Shown here: in pieces, positions 44,759 through 54,924 of the stretch
Position numbering within the stretch: position 1 is the stretch's first letter
How the letters are laid out: every line of letters begins with the position of its first letter
Source of the DNA: an uncultured Gammaproteobacteria bacterium
Lineage (GTDB): Bacteria > Pseudomonadota > Gammaproteobacteria > HK1
Direction of reading: 5' to 3'
Length of the DNA: 64,000 nt
Assembly: GCA_947258715.1 (NCBI GenBank)
Contig: CAMYJH010000032.1
Location: 31,960-95,959 of the forward strand
Position numbers and translations under genes: made by a program
The notes under the pieces: model-generated
What the model saw: the letters and a program-made list of their open reading frames with translations, nothing else
Databases searched by the model: none
Told to the model about the DNA's origin: nothing

Positions 44759-45901
44759 TTACGGCTCGTCTGGCAAAAGATCGGAAACGCGAGACGCTAT
44801 CAAAGCATAGCCATCCGGCGTGGGGTGCGTATCGAGACCGGAATAGTAAAGCGCGGTGCTCGACGACTGTGCCGACACACGCACATCAGCGGTGAGATCC
44901 CGGTATGGAATGCTCTGCTTTTTACATACACGGGCGAGCGCATCTCGAATAAGACGGGAACCGCGCACAACCGTTGCTTTCCAAGGCGAGTTGGATGGAT
45001 ACACGGCCTCCCGGCTCGGTATAAAAACCACCAGGAGCCTTGCTCCATTTTCTTTGATCCGCCGATTGAGCCAGGCGATTTCACCCTCGAATATCGCAAT
45101 TATGCGTTGCCATTGCTCAGGCGAACCCATGTTCTGTCGAACTCCGGGAACCGATGACGGGGTTCTCGTCGATCTCATCGCTGCCAGCCGATGAGAGACA
45201 GTGTTTCTTGCGAGAGCAAGCAGATGCGCATGCTGCGATAGATAACGATAACCGGGTACAGCATTCGCGAGTCGTCGCACTCTCCTCAGGTGGTTGTCCG
45301 CTCTTGCTGTCTCGTTGAGACTTCTAGGTCTCACTTTGTCCTCGGTGCCGACATAAAAGAGGCCACGTTTCATGTCGTCATCGAGATCGTTGCTCGTGAC
45401 GCCTAAAATGACGAAATGAGGGTGGAACTTTTTGACCCAGATATCGAACCAGAGCGCTTGTTCGCCGGTCCCGGTTCCTCCGTTTCCAGCATTGATCACC
45501 TCAGCTCGCCGATACCGCTGTGACTCCAGAAGCCGGGCATTGAGCAAACCTTCGAGCCGCGCAGGATACGCCTCGTGATCGTCTGCACCGTAGCCAAAGG
45601 TAAAGCTGTCACCGAGGGCGACCACTCTTAGAACGTCGTCGGGCGGCTGTGTCTCGTACTCCACAGTTCCCCGAAAACGTTGCGCGTTAAAGCTGATACG
45701 AACGTCAAACGCGCCGGGGACGAAGTGACGGCCCTCCACCTCTGGTCGCGGTGCCGTAATTCCGCTGATTTCGTCCTGCCATGGGACCACGAGAGCCTGA
45801 GGCTGCAGCCAGCGAACCAAAAGCTCAGCCAGCAAAAACGCGAGCAGTGTGCTGCACAGCACAAGCAGCAGAGAAAATATGCCGCGATTAGGTGAATCCA
45901 A
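44759..45901 (-). CDS. Membrane-anchored SGNH/GDSL hydrolase
   Basis: 380 aa. One N-terminal membrane helix (IFSLLLVLCSTLLAFLLAEL) anchors a periplasmic hydrolase domain. SGNH blocks are all present: GDSFTFGYGADD (catalytic Ser), NAGNGGTGTGEQ, GVTSNDLDDD, and DTHPTPDGYALIA (Asp-His). Such proteins add or remove acetyl groups on exported glycans, so it probably decorates the polymer. The apparent start is a TTG at 45901 without a clear ribosome-binding site, 9 bp after the preceding stop. Confidence 0.85.
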   Translation of the reverse strand: MDSPNRGIFSLLLVLCSTLLAFLLAELLVRWLQPQALVVPWQDEISGITAPRPEVEGRHFVPGAFDVRISFNAQRFRGTVEYETQPPDDVLRVVALGDSFTFGYGADDHEAYPARLEGLLNARLLESQRYRRAEVINAGNGGTGTGEQALWFDIWVKKFHPHFVILGVTSNDLDDDMKRGLFYVGTEDKVRPRSLNETARADNHLRRVRRLANAVPGYRYLSQHAHLLALARNTVSHRLAAMRSTRTPSSVPGVRQNMGSPEQWQRIIAIFEGEIAWLNRRIKENGARLLVVFIPSREAVYPSNSPWKATVVRGSRLIRDALARVCKKQSIPYRDLTADVRVSAQSSSTALYYSGLDTHPTPDGYALIASRVSDLLPDEP

Positions 45902-45910
45902 TAGCTGTCG

Positions 45911-47071
45911 TTACAAAGGGCCGCGTGGCGGCGACTGTCGACCTTGATCTCGATTGAGCACGTCGAGCATGCGGGCGGCTCGATGGTTCCACGTAGACTC
46001 CTTCGCAAGACGCCAGCGCTCCGTTTCGTATCCGTCGCGGAAACTGCTTTGCTTTAAAGACTGCAACACGAAGATCATTTCCTCCGCAGATCGACAGACC
46101 TTCACCAGCGGTTGCCGCTGCAGCAACTCGGCAAATCCCTCGCTGGCGAGAATCGGCCTGCCCGCGGCGAAGTGCTCGTATGACCGGGTGGATGAGCCCG
46201 AATAGGTTGGCTCGCGTTTCATGTACGGCAGCACCGCGACATCGCAAGCACGGGCAAATCCATTCAGCCTAGCTGGAGGCTGCCAGCCGAGGAAATGCAC
46301 TCTTCCTCCTGTTTCCATCAGCCGCCGTCGAATGCGCTCGTGCGCATCCGACGCACATCGCATTTCGGTTGGGCCCACGAACACCCAGTGGAGCCACCAT
46401 GTTTCGCCAACAACCGCTTCCAGCAGCGGCCAGTCGGTGTTGGCGGCGAGATTGCCCATCACCAGCGCCCATGGCCGGGGTATCGGCGGCATCTCCGCCG
46501 GCGGCTCAGAAGGCGCATCCAGCGGTACGCGCGGAACGTTTTCGCTCCGCACCCCGTTGGGGATCACCGTCAAGCGGTCGTCTTCGACCTTCGCCTCATC
46601 GACAAAGAAACGCCGGATACGCTCGGAGTTGGGAAACACGTGGCTGACGCAGGCAGCGAGCTTTGCCTCCAGAGCGGCAATAGCGGGCTCTTCGGGAAAA
46701 CAGGCGCGAAAATTGTCGGTGACGTAATACGCCGTGGTACAGGCCCGAAAAGCACCTGCCACCGAAGCATAGTGAGGCGAAGTAAAGATAACGCAGGTGG
46801 TGGGATTCATCGCTGCCCGAGAACGGACGAACGCCACCAGCTTCCGGCGTTCGCTAAAAAGCGCGCTTCGCCACCAACCGCGCTGCAGCCGGCAGGCGAA
46901 TACGTTGAGCGCGCCTTCGCTGTTTAGCGGGCGCGCGGCGCGATGAAGCAATCCCAGGTTGTCGATGCTTGGGCGAAGCCCCGTAGTGGGTATCTCCGTC
47001 GCCAGGGCGCGTGCAAGTTCGGTGACCCATATGGAACGCACGTCAAAAACGATGACATTGTTGATCGGCAT
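45911..47071 (-). CDS. GT-B glycosyltransferase
   Basis: 386 aa from the ATG at 47071 (the frame is open further upstream into the flippase gene, but this start leaves a 7-bp gap). N-terminal INNVIVFDVRSIWVTELA, CVIFTSPHYASVAGAF, AYYVTDNFRACFPEE; donor side TVIPNGVRSENVP and VAVLPYMKREPTYSGSSTRSYEHFAAGRP. The pattern resembles glycosyltransferases of the GT4-like/teichuronic type. Substrate unknown. Late Cys/Arg content is ordinary. Confidence 0.8.
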   Translation of the reverse strand: MPINNVIVFDVRSIWVTELARALATEIPTTGLRPSIDNLGLLHRAARPLNSEGALNVFACRLQRGWWRSALFSERRKLVAFVRSRAAMNPTTCVIFTSPHYASVAGAFRACTTAYYVTDNFRACFPEEPAIAALEAKLAACVSHVFPNSERIRRFFVDEAKVEDDRLTVIPNGVRSENVPRVPLDAPSEPPAEMPPIPRPWALVMGNLAANTDWPLLEAVVGETWWLHWVFVGPTEMRCASDAHERIRRRLMETGGRVHFLGWQPPARLNGFARACDVAVLPYMKREPTYSGSSTRSYEHFAAGRPILASEGFAELLQRQPLVKVCRSAEEMIFVLQSLKQSSFRDGYETERWRLAKESTWNHRAARMLDVLNRDQGRQSPPRGPL

Positions 47072-47078
47072 GGTCGCG

Positions 47079-48542
47079 TTAAGCGCCCCGCGCCTCCCGG
47101 CGCAGCGCATGGAACCAACAAAACGCGCAAGCGCACGCGCCCGCCGCTGCGCACCACGCAATCCAGCTCTGGCCGCTCAGCGCTCCGGCCACCGCGCCAG
47201 CAGTTAGCGCCAGCACCACGCCCACATCGATCAGAGTGTCCCGATCGATGCCTCCCTGGATGCGCACCAGCGCCGCCGTCAGAATCATGGATGCCACATG
47301 GGCTGCAAACCAGCCAAGACCCGCCGCCAGGGCCCCGTGCGTCGGAGCGAGCCACCAGACTATTGCCAGGAACACGCTTGCCCAGATCAAATTTACAACA
47401 GCAATCAGACTGACGTTTCCAATCGTGAGCGCGTGCACGATGGGCATGGCAAATAGATGACAAATACTGCCGGCGACGACCGCGCACGCAAGCCCGGCCC
47501 CGCCGCGAAAGTCCGTGCCGAACAGCGAAAGCAGTGGTCCCGCGAAAAGCATCAGCAAAATTCCAACAGGCAATACGGCAAGGCCCGAGATCAGCACGCT
47601 CGAGCGCAAGGTAGTGCGAAATTCCGATCGCTTCGGATCAGCGGAGTGAAACGCGAGCAGCGGCAGCGCCACCTGGGACACGAGTCCGGGCAGCAGGGCG
47701 ACGATATTCTTCAACTGATGCGCGGCGCCCCAGAAGCCCAGGCCTTCGAGTCCGTTGGGAAGCGCCGAAAGTCGCCACGCCACCAGCCACATCACCGGGG
47801 CGAGGATGGCATTGGAGGCAAGAAACACGGCGCCGAAACGAAGCATGACACTGAGTCGCTCGCCGGCATCTCCGGAGTTCGCAGCGTGAAGGCGCCAACG
47901 CCGCGCCAGCATTACCAGGCCGACACCGATGGCCGCCATTGACGCAGTCGCTTGGGCGAGAATGAATCCCGGCAGCTGTAATAGGGGCGTGAGCAATACG
48001 ATGGCGGTGAGCCCGACGGCCCCCGCAACCGCGGTACACAGGGCGATGCGGGCGAATTCCCGGTAACCGCTCAAAGCCCCCTGAACCGATTCCCAGGCGA
48101 CGCCCGCCAGCACCAGAAAGGCGGCAGCGCGCACCGCGCTGGAGAGCTCCGGCCGGCCGAGCAGCGCGTTGGCAATCCAGGGCGCGCCCGCGCCGACCGC
48201 TACGGCAGCGACTGCCGCGGCGATGAAACCGAAGCAGATGAGCTTTTTCGACACGCTTCTGGCGGCGCTTTCGTCTTTTCCCTGGGAGGCCACGTAGCGT
48301 GTTGCCGTGGTGCCGACGCCCAGTCCGGCATAGGCGTTGACCACGCTCACCGTGGACTGCACGAAGCTGAATGCGCCAAACCCTGCGACGCCCAGCAGCC
48401 GTGCACCGATGATGGTACCGATGAAACCAAACAAGCGCCCCAGCAGGGTTCCGCCAGCGGACCACGCCGTGCCGCTCAATATCTGGCGCACCTGCGAGTC
48501 GGGTCGCGCCACCGATCGCCCTTCCTGCGGAAGCCAGTTCAC
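47079..48542 (-). CDS. Wzx-type polysaccharide flippase
   Basis: 487 aa with 12-14 predicted membrane helices. It should flip undecaprenyl-linked repeat units across the inner membrane. The N-terminal TAWSAGGTLLGRLFGFIGT and ARLLGVAGFGAFSFVQS are typical of the oligosaccharide flippase (MATE-like/MVF) family. The start is GTG at 48542, overlapping the FkbM-gene stop (GTGA). Confidence 0.9.
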   Translation of the reverse strand: MNWLPQEGRSVARPDSQVRQILSGTAWSAGGTLLGRLFGFIGTIIGARLLGVAGFGAFSFVQSTVSVVNAYAGLGVGTTATRYVASQGKDESAARSVSKKLICFGFIAAAVAAVAVGAGAPWIANALLGRPELSSAVRAAAFLVLAGVAWESVQGALSGYREFARIALCTAVAGAVGLTAIVLLTPLLQLPGFILAQATASMAAIGVGLVMLARRWRLHAANSGDAGERLSVMLRFGAVFLASNAILAPVMWLVAWRLSALPNGLEGLGFWGAAHQLKNIVALLPGLVSQVALPLLAFHSADPKRSEFRTTLRSSVLISGLAVLPVGILLMLFAGPLLSLFGTDFRGGAGLACAVVAGSICHLFAMPIVHALTIGNVSLIAVVNLIWASVFLAIVWWLAPTHGALAAGLGWFAAHVASMILTAALVRIQGGIDRDTLIDVGVVLALTAGAVAGALSGQSWIAWCAAAGACACAFCWFHALRREARGA

Positions 48543-49477
48543 GGTTGTGCGTCTTCATGCTCGAAATGCCGACTGACGTAAACGGCGTCAGCCCACAACG
48601 GGACACCCCGGCTGATGTGGGGGCAGGATACGGCGCTGAGCCTGAAACCCGCGCCGCTTAAGCGATCGTGGGCGTCTTCGAAATGACCGCCGCAGGAGTA
48701 GTGCTCCGCGTAGTTGATTTCCAACATAACCACCGCGGTGCGCGACAGCGTTTGCATCGCGCCGTCCAGCACCTGCGGCTCGAAGCCCTGGACATCGATC
48801 TTCAGTAGACCCACGACGACGTCCGCCGGAATCTCTGCATCCAGCGTTGTTATCGGGACTTCGATCCGGTCGATTATGCTTATGGCGTCGCGGTAGTGCT
48901 CGCTCATGGCCGCTTGCGGTTCGAGCACGCTACTGAGTTTTGGGCTGCGGGCTCGGTTCAACACCAGCGATCCGATTTGATCGCCAGCCGCCGCGGAAAT
49001 CACGCGCCCCTGTTCGTGATGCTCCAAGGTCCGCTCGAGTACCGCCTTGAGCTCAGGCAGAGGTTCAAAGGCATAGACTGCGGCGGGCGCCCTGAGGGCG
49101 CCGACGCTGTCTATGAATTCACCCTCATTCGCGCCCACATCGACGAGCGACCAGCGCTCGAGCTTGAGGCGCAAGAATTCTGGCCAGAGATCAAAACGGC
49201 ATCGCTCCACGTGGGCGGCGAGCTGCGCCGTGCGCCAGTACGCCGCCGGCCCGCCGTGGGGGATGCCGAGCAGATCGAGTGCGATGCGCCGACGCCTGTG
49301 CTCCAGCAGAAACTTCGGAGTCAGCGCGCCTGCGATTTTCAATAGTGCGGGCAAAATTCCCGTATTGCGCCGACGCGCGGCTAACGGTTTCTTATCTCGC
49401 CAGCTTCTGAAAGCAGCGCGTCGAAATACCCTATGGTTCTTTTTAATCCCTCCTCGAGCCCGATGCAGGGCGTCCAT
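48539..49477 (-). CDS. FkbM-family methyltransferase
   Basis: Up to 312 aa. SAM-binding core: [36 protein letters not shown], and later [18 protein letters not shown] and [16 protein letters not shown]. It probably O-methylates a sugar of the polymer. The ATG at 49477 would overlap the UDP-glucuronate decarboxylase gene by 97 nt. A TTG at 49354, just before [14 protein letters not shown], has GGGA nearby and would avoid most of the overlap, so the start is unsure. Confidence 0.87.
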   Translation of the reverse strand: MDALHRARGGIKKNHRVFRRAAFRSWRDKKPLAARRRNTGILPALLKIAGALTPKFLLEHRRRRIALDLLGIPHGGPAAYWRTAQLAAHVERCRFDLWPEFLRLKLERWSLVDVGANEGEFIDSVGALRAPAAVYAFEPLPELKAVLERTLEHHEQGRVISAAAGDQIGSLVLNRARSPKLSSVLEPQAAMSEHYRDAISIIDRIEVPITTLDAEIPADVVVGLLKIDVQGFEPQVLDGAMQTLSRTAVVMLEINYAEHYSCGGHFEDAHDRLSGAGFRLSAVSCPHISRGVPLWADAVYVSRHFEHEDAQP

Positions 49478-50355
49478 GCGAGAACTTCTTTCGCCATCGT
49501 GATGTCCGGACGACGCTGAACGGGATCATCTTCTGGCAGTGGCTCTTTCACAATTCGCGAACGCGATGCGGTCAGGTCGATGATCTTCTGCGCGAGGTCT
49601 AAGATGGTAAATTCGCTGGGGTTGCCGAGGTTTATCGGACCAGTGATCTCATCAGGGGTCGCCATGAATCGAACGAAGGCTTCGACCAGTTCGTCCACGT
49701 AGCAGAACGATCGCGTCTGCGAGCCGTCGCCGTAGATGCTAATCGGTGCGTCTGTAAGCGCCTGAACGATGAAATTGGAGATCACCCGCCCGTCATTCGG
49801 GTGCATGTTCGGACCGTAGGTGTTGAATATACGCCCCACCTTGATTGACAGTCCGTGCTGCCGTCGGTAGTCAAAGAAGAGGGTCTCAGCGCAGCGCTTA
49901 CCTTCGTCGTAGCAGGCTCGTTTTCCCACGGGGTTGACCCGACCCCAGTAGTCTTCGGTTTGAGGATGGATCTCCGGATCGCCGTAAACCTCGCTGGTGG
50001 AGGCTTGAAAGATGGTGGCACCCACGCGCTTGGCGAGCCCCAGCACGTTAATCGCGCCGTGCACGCTGGTCTTGGTGGTCTGCACCGGGTCGTGCTGGTA
50101 GTGAACCGGAGAGGCCGGGCACGCCAGATTGTAGATCTCGTCTACCTCGACGTAGAGGGGAAAGGTCACGTCGTGACGCATGAGCTCAAAATTCGGAGCC
50201 TCCAGCAGCGGCTGGATGTTGCGCTTTCTGCCGGTGAAGTAGTTGTCCACGCAAAGCACGTCGTGGCCCTCTTCGACCAGGCGTTTACACAAATGGGATC
50301 CCAGAAAGCCGGCGCCGCCGGTGACCAGGATTCGTTTCTCACCCTTAATCTTCAA
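49381..50355 (-). CDS. uxs: UDP-glucuronate decarboxylase (UDP-xylose synthase)
   Basis: 324 aa, extended short-chain dehydrogenase. NAD motif [20 protein letters not shown], catalytic Tyr/Lys in [13 protein letters not shown], and the decarboxylase-type segments [20 protein letters not shown] and [20 protein letters not shown]. It makes UDP-xylose from UDP-glucuronate, so xylose is likely in the polymer. The start is a TTG that overlaps the stop of the ligase/polymerase gene (TTGA), with AAGG 8 nt upstream. No UDP-glucose dehydrogenase gene is in the window. Confidence 0.93.
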   Translation of the reverse strand: MKIKGEKRILVTGGAGFLGSHLCKRLVEEGHDVLCVDNYFTGRKRNIQPLLEAPNFELMRHDVTFPLYVEVDEIYNLACPASPVHYQHDPVQTTKTSVHGAINVLGLAKRVGATIFQASTSEVYGDPEIHPQTEDYWGRVNPVGKRACYDEGKRCAETLFFDYRRQHGLSIKVGRIFNTYGPNMHPNDGRVISNFIVQALTDAPISIYGDGSQTRSFCYVDELVEAFVRFMATPDEITGPINLGNPSEFTILDLAQKIIDLTASRSRIVKEPLPEDDPVQRRPDITMAKEVLAWTPCIGLEEGLKRTIGYFDALLSEAGEIRNR

Positions 50356-51830
50356 GCTGCTGGCCTTAGGTCCTGCTGGCTCGAGGCGTCCGCCATCACG
50401 TGGTCGCCGTAATGCCTTCGACGCCTGCCGCCTCCCCGCTCCAGATCGGCGGCCACCAGCCCAACGCCCAGCAGTATGAAGAATAGCGCCGCGTTGGCGG
50501 GAATATTGAGATTAAAATCCACCAGGCCGTGCGCCAGTAGCGAGGTGGCACCGCATAGGGCAAAGAATAATGCGCCGCGCATCAGCGGATCGCGGCGACG
50601 AAGATAGCCCGAAATGATCTTAAACAGCAGGATGCAAATAGCGCCGCCTGCCAGGACGAACCCGATAACGCCCTGCCCCGCGAGCAGCTCCAGAAAATCG
50701 TTATGGGCGTGCTCGTAGTAACCGCCGCCCAGCGCTTCGGTCTTATAGGCGGGGAACACCCATTGAAAGGTCCCGGCCCCGGAACCCGTGAGCCAGAAAT
50801 CTCCGACCATGGCATAGATCGCTTCTCGAATGTCGCCGCGATTGTTGGCGAAGCCAACGGTTTCCAGCTTTTCCACGATTCCGCCCGCGCCGAGCCATGT
50901 GACGCCCACGACTGCGACAACGCCGACTTTCAGCGGCACTCGCGATTCTTCAGCGCGACCGCGGCGAAAAAAGACCGCCAGCGCCACCGCAAATCCGATG
51001 GAAAACACCAGCGCCGCTACGCCGCCCCGGGAGGTGCTGAGTATAAGCGCGGTGCACATGATGAGCAGGCAAAACGACACCCAGCCGGTGTCCTTGAGCG
51101 CGAAATCCATGCTGCCTCTCAACGCCTCGCGCCAGCCGCGGCCGTAGTGCACCGTCGATCGCGCAATCAGGAGCCCGATGGCGGCAGGGATGGTGACCTC
51201 CATCAGACCGGCAAAGTGGTTTCTGTTGACATAAGTGCCGGAGACCGAGTTTCCCCAGATGCCGGGATACCAGAGCTCGAAATGGCCCCGGCCCAGGTAC
51301 ACCAGAATGCCGTAAAAGGCCTCGGCGGTGCCAACGAGCGTGAGCACCGTGAGCATGAGTCGCAGTCGGCGACGCGACGTCAGCAGCACGATGGTAAGGA
51401 AAAAGAGGGCAACATAGGCCGAGATCTTTTGCAACATTGCCAGGGTCGACCCCGGATCCAGGCTCAGGGTCGACAGCGGCGCAAACCCCGCGACGGCGGT
51501 CACGGAATAGTGCTCGAAGGCCTTGGGACTGAGAGCTGCCAGCAGCGCCGGCGGAAGCGGCAGCGCCTGAAGCGCGACGTAAGCGAGCCAAAGCACGCAA
51601 AAACCGAGCGCCGTACTAGCATTTCGCAGCGCCGGCGTCACCACGGTGCCGTGAGCGATGAATCTCAGGCACCACGCGCCCAGCAGCACCATGGCGGCGG
51701 CGTGCATCAGCCCCGCGGACCAGACGCGATTGCTGCCCAACGGCACCGGCAGCCAGGCGATCATCAACAGCAGGCCGAAAAACAGAGCGGAAGAAGCGGA
51801 GGAAGGTCGGCTGTTGTTGGCTTGGGTCAT
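50352..51830 (-). CDS. O-antigen ligase / Wzy-family polymerase
   Basis: 492 aa, about 11-12 membrane helices. The Wzy_C motif region follows [20 protein letters not shown] and the large periplasmic loop with [26 protein letters not shown], which is a hallmark of the O-antigen ligase family. It either polymerises repeat units or attaches the glycan to an acceptor. It couples to the uxs gene by a 4-nt overlap and lies 27 bp after the VpsP-like gene. Confidence 0.9.
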   Translation of the reverse strand: MTQANNSRPSSASSALFFGLLLMIAWLPVPLGSNRVWSAGLMHAAAMVLLGAWCLRFIAHGTVVTPALRNASTALGFCVLWLAYVALQALPLPPALLAALSPKAFEHYSVTAVAGFAPLSTLSLDPGSTLAMLQKISAYVALFFLTIVLLTSRRRLRLMLTVLTLVGTAEAFYGILVYLGRGHFELWYPGIWGNSVSGTYVNRNHFAGLMEVTIPAAIGLLIARSTVHYGRGWREALRGSMDFALKDTGWVSFCLLIMCTALILSTSRGGVAALVFSIGFAVALAVFFRRGRAEESRVPLKVGVVAVVGVTWLGAGGIVEKLETVGFANNRGDIREAIYAMVGDFWLTGSGAGTFQWVFPAYKTEALGGGYYEHAHNDFLELLAGQGVIGFVLAGGAICILLFKIISGYLRRRDPLMRGALFFALCGATSLLAHGLVDFNLNIPANAALFFILLGVGLVAADLERGGGRRRRHYGDHVMADASSQQDLRPAA

Positions 51831-51857
51831 AGCATTATCGGTCGTGGGCCCCGTCCT

Positions 51858-52538
51858 TCAGCGGCCACTCTGGGCAACAATTCGATTCAGCAACTCGCGA
51901 TGACGCGCGTGGGTCAGCACGCCCTCCACTATATGTTCACGCCCGGTATGTACCGCCATGCGAAAAATGAGTTCCACGTTCTCGTCGACCAACAGCGCTC
52001 GTCTGAGCGAGGCCACCGTCTTTGCGCGCTGACTCTCGCTCAGACGGTCCCAGATAGAAAACGCCACCAGCAAGGACTTGAGCTGCGTCTTTGTCTCCAA
52101 CGGCGCCAGCACGAGGGCGCGCTCCAGCGCGAGCCGGGTGCCGTATTCGGCGTCGTCCTGCAATAGTCTGGACTCGGCGTAATTGGCCCAGGCATACCCC
52201 CAGCTGGGGCGGCGGCCGATGCTTTCCAAGTAGGCCGCCCGGGAACGCCGTCGGTACGCGCGCGCCGCGTCCGCGACGCCGCCGCTTCGCCAGGCGAGCC
52301 AGGCGTAATGTCGGCCGAGCTCGGCAGCATATCTCGCGTTAAGCGGATCCAGGGCGCGGGCCTGATAAAGACGTTCAAAGGCTTGCTGCCAGCGATCCGG
52401 CGTCATTTGCGCCAGACTCTTCGCATTTTCTGGCGCCCGCGCGACGCTGACCGTGAGATCGGCCCATGACCATGCCAGCGCCAGAACCGCCGCGGCAAAG
52501 CAGCCCGCGGCGGACATCGCTGCCGCGGCACGATTCAT
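51858..52538 (-). CDS. VpsP-like polysaccharide biosynthesis protein with TPR-like helices
   Basis: 226 aa from the ATG at 52538. An N-terminal membrane segment (AAGCFAAAVLALAWSWADL) is followed by helical repeats: FERLYQARALDPLNARYAAELGR style units and RPSWGYAWANYAESRLLQ. The layout resembles VpsP-family proteins found beside ligase/polymerase genes; I am moderately sure. It probably sits in the periplasm anchored by its N-terminus. Function unknown. Confidence 0.6.
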   Translation of the reverse strand: MNRAAAAMSAAGCFAAAVLALAWSWADLTVSVARAPENAKSLAQMTPDRWQQAFERLYQARALDPLNARYAAELGRHYAWLAWRSGGVADAARAYRRRSRAAYLESIGRRPSWGYAWANYAESRLLQDDAEYGTRLALERALVLAPLETKTQLKSLLVAFSIWDRLSESQRAKTVASLRRALLVDENVELIFRMAVHTGREHIVEGVLTHARHRELLNRIVAQSGR

Positions 52539-52601
52539 TGCTTCGCGCCCGGAAGACGCTCGCGGATTCTGGATTTTGGATGTCCGCAAGAAAGATTGGA
52601 A

Positions 52602-54923
52602 CTAGCTGGAAGGCTGCTGCTGATACTGGTACGTGGAATAGCTGCGATACAGGCCGCGGTAACCGCTGGAGTAGCTTTCAAGAGCGGCAAGGTCGACCTG
52701 CTGCAAAACCACGCCGGCAGGTCTGATCCGGCCGGACGCAAGGCGCCTCAAGGCTTCCTCAACCGTCTTGAACGTCGTTTGCTGACTCTGAACGGTGAAC
52801 ACGACGGCATCGACCAGATGCCCCAGCACCACGCTGTCGCTGACCGGCAGCACTGGCGCGCCGTCAATGACGATGTAATCGAAACGGGTCCGCAAATCCT
52901 CCATCGCGCGGGCGAATTTTCGCGAAGAGACGACCTCCAGCGGATTCGGCGGCACCGTGCCGGCGCAGAGCAGGAACAGGTTTTCGGCTTTCGGATGGGC
53001 GAGGATGGTATCTTCCAGCGCGCACTCGCCCAGTACTACGTCGGTGATCCCCGGTCGCTCCGCGTCGACTCCGAACACTTTAGCCAGGCGCCCTCTTCTC
53101 AAGTCCCCGTCCAGCAACAGCGTCCTGCCGCGCTTTCCAAAAGCCAGCGCCAGGTTACATGCGAGCGCCGTCTTGCCTTCCTGGGCGATGGACGAAGTCA
53201 GCAGCACCACGTGGGGCGGGTCGTCCACGTCTGAATAAAGAATCGCAGTGCGGATGTCGTTGACGGCTTCGGAAAACGGCGTGCGTGGATCCGTCAGCAC
53301 GTATTGATCCAAGGTCTGGCCTTTGCGGCGCCTGACCCTGACGCTCTGGAGCATGCCAAGCAGCGGCAGACCGAGGCGATTTTCCACGTCCTCGCGCGTC
53401 TTGACGGTGTCGTCAAGTCGAGAACGAATGATGGCGAGGAAGACACCGAAAAGCAGTCCTATGAGCACGGAAACAAAAACTATCCGCTGCCTGTTGGGCT
53501 TGAACGGGCCGGTCGGAACTTTGGCCTCGTCGATGATGCGTACGTTGCTTACGTCGTAGTCGTCAGCGATGTCCGCTTCCTTGAAACGCGCGACGAAACT
53601 TTCGTAGAGCCGGCGGTTGGCTTCCACCTCGCGCTCGAATTTGGCAAGGGTGAACGCCTTTCCCGAAAGCGTACGCATCTCCGCCTGCTGCGCGTCGATG
53701 ATGTTTTTCAGCTCGCGCTCCTGAGCCTTGGCGACCTCGAACTCCTTTCGCACCGTCTCGACGGCTTTTTCCACTTCCGTGCGGAGGCGGGATTCGGCTT
53801 GTTTCAAATCCGCCAGCGCGGCACGCATTCGCGGATGCTTCTCGCCGTAGCGCTCGTCCAGCTCGGAGACTCGCCGCTCCATATCGACACGAGACCGGTG
53901 AGCGTCAAGCACTAGAGGATTTCCGATTACGGTCACCAGGGATTCATAGTCGCTGCGATTGACGACATACGATTTCACCTGGTTGTAGCGCGCCTCAGCC
54001 TGACTTCTGGCGGCCTGGGCTTTGATCAGCTCGGCGGTGAGGCTGCCCAGCTGCGCGCCGACGATCTTCTCACGATTTTGCGTATCCACTAGGCCTTCGG
54101 CCTGCTGAAACTCCTGCAACGCCTGCTCAGATTTCTCCAGCTTGAGCTTGAGTTCGTCAATTCGCTGGCGAAGAAAACCCGTTGCCTGCTGAACATTTGA
54201 GCTTCTCGATTCCAAGCCGAAGGCGATGTACGCCTGGGCCACGGCGTTGGCAACCTGCGCCGCTCGGTTCGGGTCGGTGGAAACATACCGGATCTGCAGC
54301 ACCTCCGATTCCTTGCCGCCGGTGACCTGCAGCCCGCCGATAATGGCATTGATAGCGGCGTCTGTTGGAGACTGCGGTGCAATCTTCGGATTCTCGGGCG
54401 CTCGCCACGCCAGCGGCAACAGCTCTTTCCAGCCGTGCAGCCAGGAGACCAATTCCGAAGCCCAGCCATCAACCACACCGGGGGTGGCGTTCTCATTCTT
54501 GGAAGACTCGTCCTGCGCCGTTGCGGATGGGACGGTCTTATCCAGGCCAAGCTTGTCCACCACCCGCGCAGCTACCGAGCGGCTACGGATGATGTCAATC
54601 TGAGTTTCGTAGAAGTACCAGTAAAGCGGTGTGCTCTCGAACTGCTGTACGTTGGCAAGATTGGGCTGGTTGTACTTGACCAGGATTCGGGTTTCGGCGC
54701 GGTACAGGGGCACCGCTTTCATTGCGGCCAGGGTTCCAACGGCACCGGCGATAATTGCTAGGGCGACAACGCTCCACCTGTAGCGCTTGAGCGTGCGCCA
54801 GTATGCGAGGAGGGGGAATTCGTCCTGATCGACGCCTTCGAATCCCACCGAGGTGCCGGCGTTGAGGTCAACCGGAATCAGGTGCGAACGACCAGAGTCG
54901 GGGCCCTGGCTGAATGAATTCAC
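52602..54923 (-). CDS. Wzc-type tyrosine autokinase / chain-length regulator
   Basis: 773 aa from a GTG at 54923, one base after the stop of the export gene; other starts lie 18-21 bp upstream. The N-terminal Wzz domain has a membrane helix (SVVALAIIAGAVGTLAAMKA), a long coiled-coil periplasmic part, and a second helix (IVFVSVLIGLLFGVFLAII) preceded by a Pro-rich GPFKPNRQ. The cytoplasmic kinase has Walker A SSIAQEGKTALACNLA near 575-590, LLLDGDLRRG, and a C-terminal cluster of six Tyr (YSSGYRGLYRSYSTYQY) as autophosphorylation sites. It controls chain length and export. Confidence 0.93.
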   Translation of the reverse strand: MNSFSQGPDSGRSHLIPVDLNAGTSVGFEGVDQDEFPLLAYWRTLKRYRWSVVALAIIAGAVGTLAAMKAVPLYRAETRILVKYNQPNLANVQQFESTPLYWYFYETQIDIIRSRSVAARVVDKLGLDKTVPSATAQDESSKNENATPGVVDGWASELVSWLHGWKELLPLAWRAPENPKIAPQSPTDAAINAIIGGLQVTGGKESEVLQIRYVSTDPNRAAQVANAVAQAYIAFGLESRSSNVQQATGFLRQRIDELKLKLEKSEQALQEFQQAEGLVDTQNREKIVGAQLGSLTAELIKAQAARSQAEARYNQVKSYVVNRSDYESLVTVIGNPLVLDAHRSRVDMERRVSELDERYGEKHPRMRAALADLKQAESRLRTEVEKAVETVRKEFEVAKAQERELKNIIDAQQAEMRTLSGKAFTLAKFEREVEANRRLYESFVARFKEADIADDYDVSNVRIIDEAKVPTGPFKPNRQRIVFVSVLIGLLFGVFLAIIRSRLDDTVKTREDVENRLGLPLLGMLQSVRVRRRKGQTLDQYVLTDPRTPFSEAVNDIRTAILYSDVDDPPHVVLLTSSIAQEGKTALACNLALAFGKRGRTLLLDGDLRRGRLAKVFGVDAERPGITDVVLGECALEDTILAHPKAENLFLLCAGTVPPNPLEVVSSRKFARAMEDLRTRFDYIVIDGAPVLPVSDSVVLGHLVDAVVFTVQSQQTTFKTVEEALRRLASGRIRPAGVVLQQVDLAALESYSSGYRGLYRSYSTYQYQQQPSS

Positions 54924-54924
54924 T

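Noticed and set aside
50703..52166. 487-codon plus-strand open frame
   Set aside because: It is antisense to the O-antigen ligase and VpsP-like genes; its Arg/His/Gln-rich translation is typical of shadow frames in GC-rich DNA.
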